Shown here one piece after another: positions 4,095 to 7,051 of a stretch of DNA of 7,051 bases (its first letter is position 1; each line of letters opens with the position of its first letter). Below the pieces are notes generated by a model. That model was not told the origin of the DNA. It did no database searches and worked only from the letters and a program-made list of their open reading frames with translations. The stretch covers positions 1 to 7,051 of the forward strand of contig JAUUZX010000067.1 of NCBI GenBank assembly GCA_030592025.1, written 5' to 3'. The translations under genes were made by a program, and so were the position numbers. The DNA is from a bacterium (GTDB lineage: Bacteria; Krumholzibacteriota; Krumholzibacteria; LZORAL124-64-63).

Positions 4095-7051
4095 ATGTCT
4101 CTGGGTATATATAAATCGTTGCGCAGCATGATGGTTGTCGCGGCGGCGATCCTGTTTCTGAGCGGTTGCGGCGACGAAGAGCCGCCCTGGTACGTCGATA
4201 TTCATGATTTGGCCGGAGTTGCCGTTTCCGCCGAACTCGCCGAGCATCTGGCGGTTGGTCTGGCCACGTTGGAATCACCTCCTGACACGACCGGAGCGGC
4301 TGCCGACCTGGCCATCTTCGAGGGGTTGATCGCGCGGATCCATCGCCTGGACGCCCGGCAAGCGGCGGGCGACGAGATCTACGCCCGCTGGCGCGCCGAG
4401 CCGACCAATGTGTTGTGGCTTGAGCTCGCCAAGAACAACGATTACCTGCTGCGGCGTAGGGACGACCTGGAGGCCATGTGTTCGACGCCTGGCCTGGACG
4501 ACCCTGATACCCCCCTGGGAGCCTACGTCGCGGGGCGCATCCGATTCCGCCACGGCGACCGCGGTGAGTTGTTCCGTCGGGCGGAGCAAGGGGCGGACGC
4601 GCTGGACGATATTGCCCAGGTGTGGTTGCAGTTCAAGCTCTCCGAGGTGGACAGCGAAGAGGGCGACACCTTGGCCGGTGTGCGCCGGATCCTCGCGGTG
4701 CTCCCGCAAGCCCGCACGGTGGGTGGTCATCGGCTTGAGGCGCTCAGCTGGTATCGGGTGGCCGAATTGCTGCGCACCGCGGATCGCCTCGATGACGCTC
4801 TCCACGCCGCGACGATGGCCGGGGCCCTGCGGCGTCACACGAACAACGACTACGCCCTGCTGCGTGCGCGGATCAGCTTGGCTGCCATTCGGGGGGCGCG
4901 GCGAGAGTACGCGGGCGCGCGAGAGGATCTCCTGGCCTTGGCCGACGAGGCGTCGGCCAAGCGGTATGGCTGGCCCGAACAGGATGCCCTGGACAAGGCC
5001 GCTTCCCTGGCCAGCGAGCAGGGGGACCATGACGTCGCCCTGGAGTTGGATCGGCGCAGCCTGGCTCGGGTCCGGAGTCTGGGCGACCCCTTGAACCTGC
5101 CGCGCATGCTGGTGTCGGTCGCCTACGACCACCGCATGCTGGGGCACATGGACTCGTGCTACGTCTACCTGGTGGAGGCGAAGGAGCGGGTCGAGGCCTA
5201 CCCCGACGGTCGGAATGTGGCACGGATGAACAGCTTCCTGGCGGAGTACTATTGCCAGGTAGGTCAGTACGCCACCGCCGACTCCCTGCTCGCCATCGCC
5301 AGCGGCCAGAGCAGGACTGCTGGTACGGCCAACGACGAAGCGCGCATCCTCCTGGAGCTCCTGCCCCAGGCCCTGGAGTCCGGGCGGTCCGACCTTGCGT
5401 ACAGTTGGCTCGCCCGGCTCGATGAACTTGCCGGCTCCCTCCACGACCGCGGGTTGGATGAGAACCTGCGGGCCGACCACCAGCTCTTCACGTTGCGCCT
5501 GCTGGCGCGTCAGGGTGAATTCCGACGGGCCGCCGAGGCCCTGGTCCGCGCCGAGGCCGCGGTGGCTGTTGCAGGTGGTGAAGGCAAGGAATGGGCTGTG
5601 AGCGCTGCCGCAGGCGAGTTGGCGCTGTTGCGCAATGACACCGAGGCCGCGGAAGCAGCTTACCGGCGCTGCCTGGACCTGACAGCCGGCAGCACCGATC
5701 CCGACCTGATCGCCAGGAGCCGCATGCAACTCGGGCAGGTTCTGCTGGCCCGCGGTCGGGCTGAAGCCGCGCGCGAACTCTTTCGGCCACTGGACGTCGA
5801 CACGACCTTCGGCCACCGCTTCAGTAATCGCCTGCACAACATGCTGTTGACCGGCGAATCCTATGCGGTCGAAGGCCGACCAGGTGAGGCCCGTGTCTGG
5901 TTCGAGCGGGCCCTGGCCCTGGCGGGGCCGCACACGCCGGCCGACCTGGTGGCCCGGGGGGAGTTGGGACTGGGGCGGGCCCTGGCCGGGGCCAGCGATC
6001 CCCATGGCGCCTTGGCCCATCTGGAGCGGGCACGAGCGGCGCTGACCAGGGCACCTGGCGCATCGTCGTTCGGGGATGTGGCTGCTTACCTGTCCAGCGG
6101 CGAGGGTGACGTCCGCGAGGCACTCGTTGGCCTGCTGGTGGACCATCCCGAGTTGGCCGGTGCGTCCGGTTCGCCCGTCACCACGTTGGCGGTCGCCCGG
6201 CCGGACCTGGCGGGTCGCCCGTCGCCAGGGCCGGGAGCCCCGTGGCTCGTGCATTTCATCGGTCGCCAGCGCTCATACGCCTGGGTGCTGACTGCGGGCG
6301 GCGTGTCGTTGTGGCCCTTGCCGGGCGAGCATGAGTTGAAGGCTCTGGTCGCACCGGTGATGGCCGACATGATGACCCCGGGCCGCGCGCCTGACCGGGA
6401 AGCAATCGCCCGACTTGGCGAGGTCCTGTTGGGGCCCGTGATCGGATCGTGGCAGGAGGGCATGACTCTGACCGTGGCGTCCGGGGGCCCGCTGCAGGGT
6501 GTACCATGGAGCGCGCTGCCCTGGCCGCCGGCATCCGCGACCGGGGCGGCTGGTCTTGTACTGGACCATGGTCCGGTCGTCGAAGCCGCGGGCCCCATGG
6601 GGACGACCGGTCCCCGGTTCGTAGCCGGGGAAGGTCCCCTGCTGGCCGCGGGCTGCGACAGCGAGACTTCCGACGCGCCGGGATCCCCGCGGCTCCACCG
6701 CGCCGAAGCCGAGGCGCGGAGCGTGGCGGCCCAGTGGCCGGATGGTCGGAGTACGGTGCGACTTGGGGACGCCGCGTCCTGGGAGGGATTGACGGCTCTC
6801 GGATGGGAGCGGTTCGGCGTCATTCACATCGCGACCCATGCTTCGGTCCACCAGGGTTTGCCCGGACGATCGACCCTGCGTTTCGCGGCAGGGCGCCATT
6901 CCGCGCCGGTGACGATACCCGCCGTCGCGGCCCTGAATCTGCAAGCGGACCTGATCTACCTGTCGTGTTGCCATGCCGGTCGTCGTCTGACGGTCGGGAG
7001 CGGGGGGATCTCCGATTTCGCCGGCGCCTTCCTGGCCGCGGGGGCGCGCAC
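4095..7051 (+). CDS. TPR-CHAT caspase-like peptidase, predicted lipoprotein (3' end cut by window)
   Basis: The frame is open from 4095 to the window edge: 985 complete residues with no stop. The N-terminus is a lipoprotein signal: K7 and R10, hydrophobic MMVVAAAILF, then lipobox LSGC with C25 as the lipid site. Gly at +2 argues for the outer membrane if E. coli sorting rules apply. Residues about 60-650 are alpha-helical with TPR-like units, clearest near 217-245, 376-405, 540-570, 579-613 and 620-650 (for example SYAVEGRPGEARVWFERALAL). From about 716 the CHAT domain begins (WLVHFIGRQRSYAWVLT). It continues with GGPLQGVPWSALP, the AEAEARSVA helix at 870-878, VIHIATHA with catalytic H915, and LSCCHAG with catalytic C959, a 44-residue His-Cys spacing typical of the family. 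About 60-100 C-terminal residues are missing. CHAT proteases are clan CD cysteine peptidases related to caspases and separase; TPRs usually bind partners or activators. The substrate is unknown. The gene is divergent from the sigma/anti-sigma operon, 159 bases between start codons. Confidence 0.92.
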   Translation, partial: MSLGIYKSLRSMMVVAAAILFLSGCGDEEPPWYVDIHDLAGVAVSAELAEHLAVGLATLESPPDTTGAAADLAIFEGLIARIHRLDARQAAGDEIYARWRAEPTNVLWLELAKNNDYLLRRRDDLEAMCSTPGLDDPDTPLGAYVAGRIRFRHGDRGELFRRAEQGADALDDIAQVWLQFKLSEVDSEEGDTLAGVRRILAVLPQARTVGGHRLEALSWYRVAELLRTADRLDDALHAATMAGALRRHTNNDYALLRARISLAAIRGARREYAGAREDLLALADEASAKRYGWPEQDALDKAASLASEQGDHDVALELDRRSLARVRSLGDPLNLPRMLVSVAYDHRMLGHMDSCYVYLVEAKERVEAYPDGRNVARMNSFLAEYYCQVGQYATADSLLAIASGQSRTAGTANDEARILLELLPQALESGRSDLAYSWLARLDELAGSLHDRGLDENLRADHQLFTLRLLARQGEFRRAAEALVRAEAAVAVAGGEGKEWAVSAAAGELALLRNDTEAAEAAYRRCLDLTAGSTDPDLIARSRMQLGQVLLARGRAEAARELFRPLDVDTTFGHRFSNRLHNMLLTGESYAVEGRPGEARVWFERALALAGPHTPADLVARGELGLGRALAGASDPHGALAHLERARAALTRAPGASSFGDVAAYLSSGEGDVREALVGLLVDHPELAGASGSPVTTLAVARPDLAGRPSPGPGAPWLVHFIGRQRSYAWVLTAGGVSLWPLPGEHELKALVAPVMADMMTPGRAPDREAIARLGEVLLGPVIGSWQEGMTLTVASGGPLQGVPWSALPWPPASATGAAGLVLDHGPVVEAAGPMGTTGPRFVAGEGPLLAAGCDSETSDAPGSPRLHRAEAEARSVAAQWPDGRSTVRLGDAASWEGLTALGWERFGVIHIATHASVHQGLPGRSTLRFAAGRHSAPVTIPAVAALNLQADLIYLSCCHAGRRLTVGSGGISDFAGAFLAAGAR

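Noticed and set aside
4275..6254. 659-residue open frame on the - strand opposite the CHAT gene
   Set aside because: It lies exactly antisense to the TPR region, has a biased Gln/Gly/Pro/Arg composition and no recognisable motif; it reflects lack of stops in GC-rich antisense sequence.

Overview
The window is GC-rich bacterial DNA (roughly two-thirds G+C by eye) with strong GC bias at third codon positions. It comes from an organism that puts FlgD-like C-terminal domains on secreted proteins (the 'NHPNPFNPQTTISFDLP' type) and carries an ECF-type sigma factor and a TPR-CHAT protein. That mix is typical of FCB-group or neighbouring candidate phyla such as Krumholzibacteriota, Eisenbacteria or Latescibacterota. 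This placement is an inference from family knowledge. No marker gene for taxonomy is present.

Layout. (1) 1-86 may hold the last codons of an upstream gene ending in an ATGA overlap with the next gene. (2) 83-2467 (+) encodes a 794-residue secreted protein with a signal peptide, two cohesin-like beta modules, a large unassigned middle and a FlgD-like C-terminal domain. (3) 2484-2524 holds a perfect 10-bp GC hairpin with T-rich flanks on both strands, a bidirectional terminator between convergent units. (4) 3935-2548 (-) is a two-gene operon: an ECF-like sigma factor followed, with a 4-bp ATGA overlap, by a zinc-finger anti-sigma-like membrane protein with an extracytoplasmic Fn3-like domain. 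(5) 3936-4094 is the divergent regulatory region. It has a good sigma70-like promoter firing toward the sigma gene and three tandem 16-bp repeats in the predicted leader of that transcript. (6) 4095 to the window end (+) is an incomplete gene for a predicted lipoprotein with a long TPR region and a CHAT caspase-like peptidase domain. Both catalytic residues (His, Cys) are inside the window, but the C-terminus is cut off.

How the parts may work together. The sigma and anti-sigma pair has a standard arrangement: a cytoplasmic zinc finger holds the sigma factor while a membrane-spanning part listens outside. The divergent neighbour is a lipid-anchored, TPR-bearing CHAT protease, so sensor and protease would face the same compartment. 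A possible module is therefore 'CHAT lipoprotein plus ECF sigma/anti-sigma', in which the protease cleaves the anti-sigma factor or an envelope target, or is itself a product of the regulon. This is inferred from gene order and predicted localisation; nothing in the sequence proves the link. The secreted protein at the left is separated by the terminator and is probably independent of this module.
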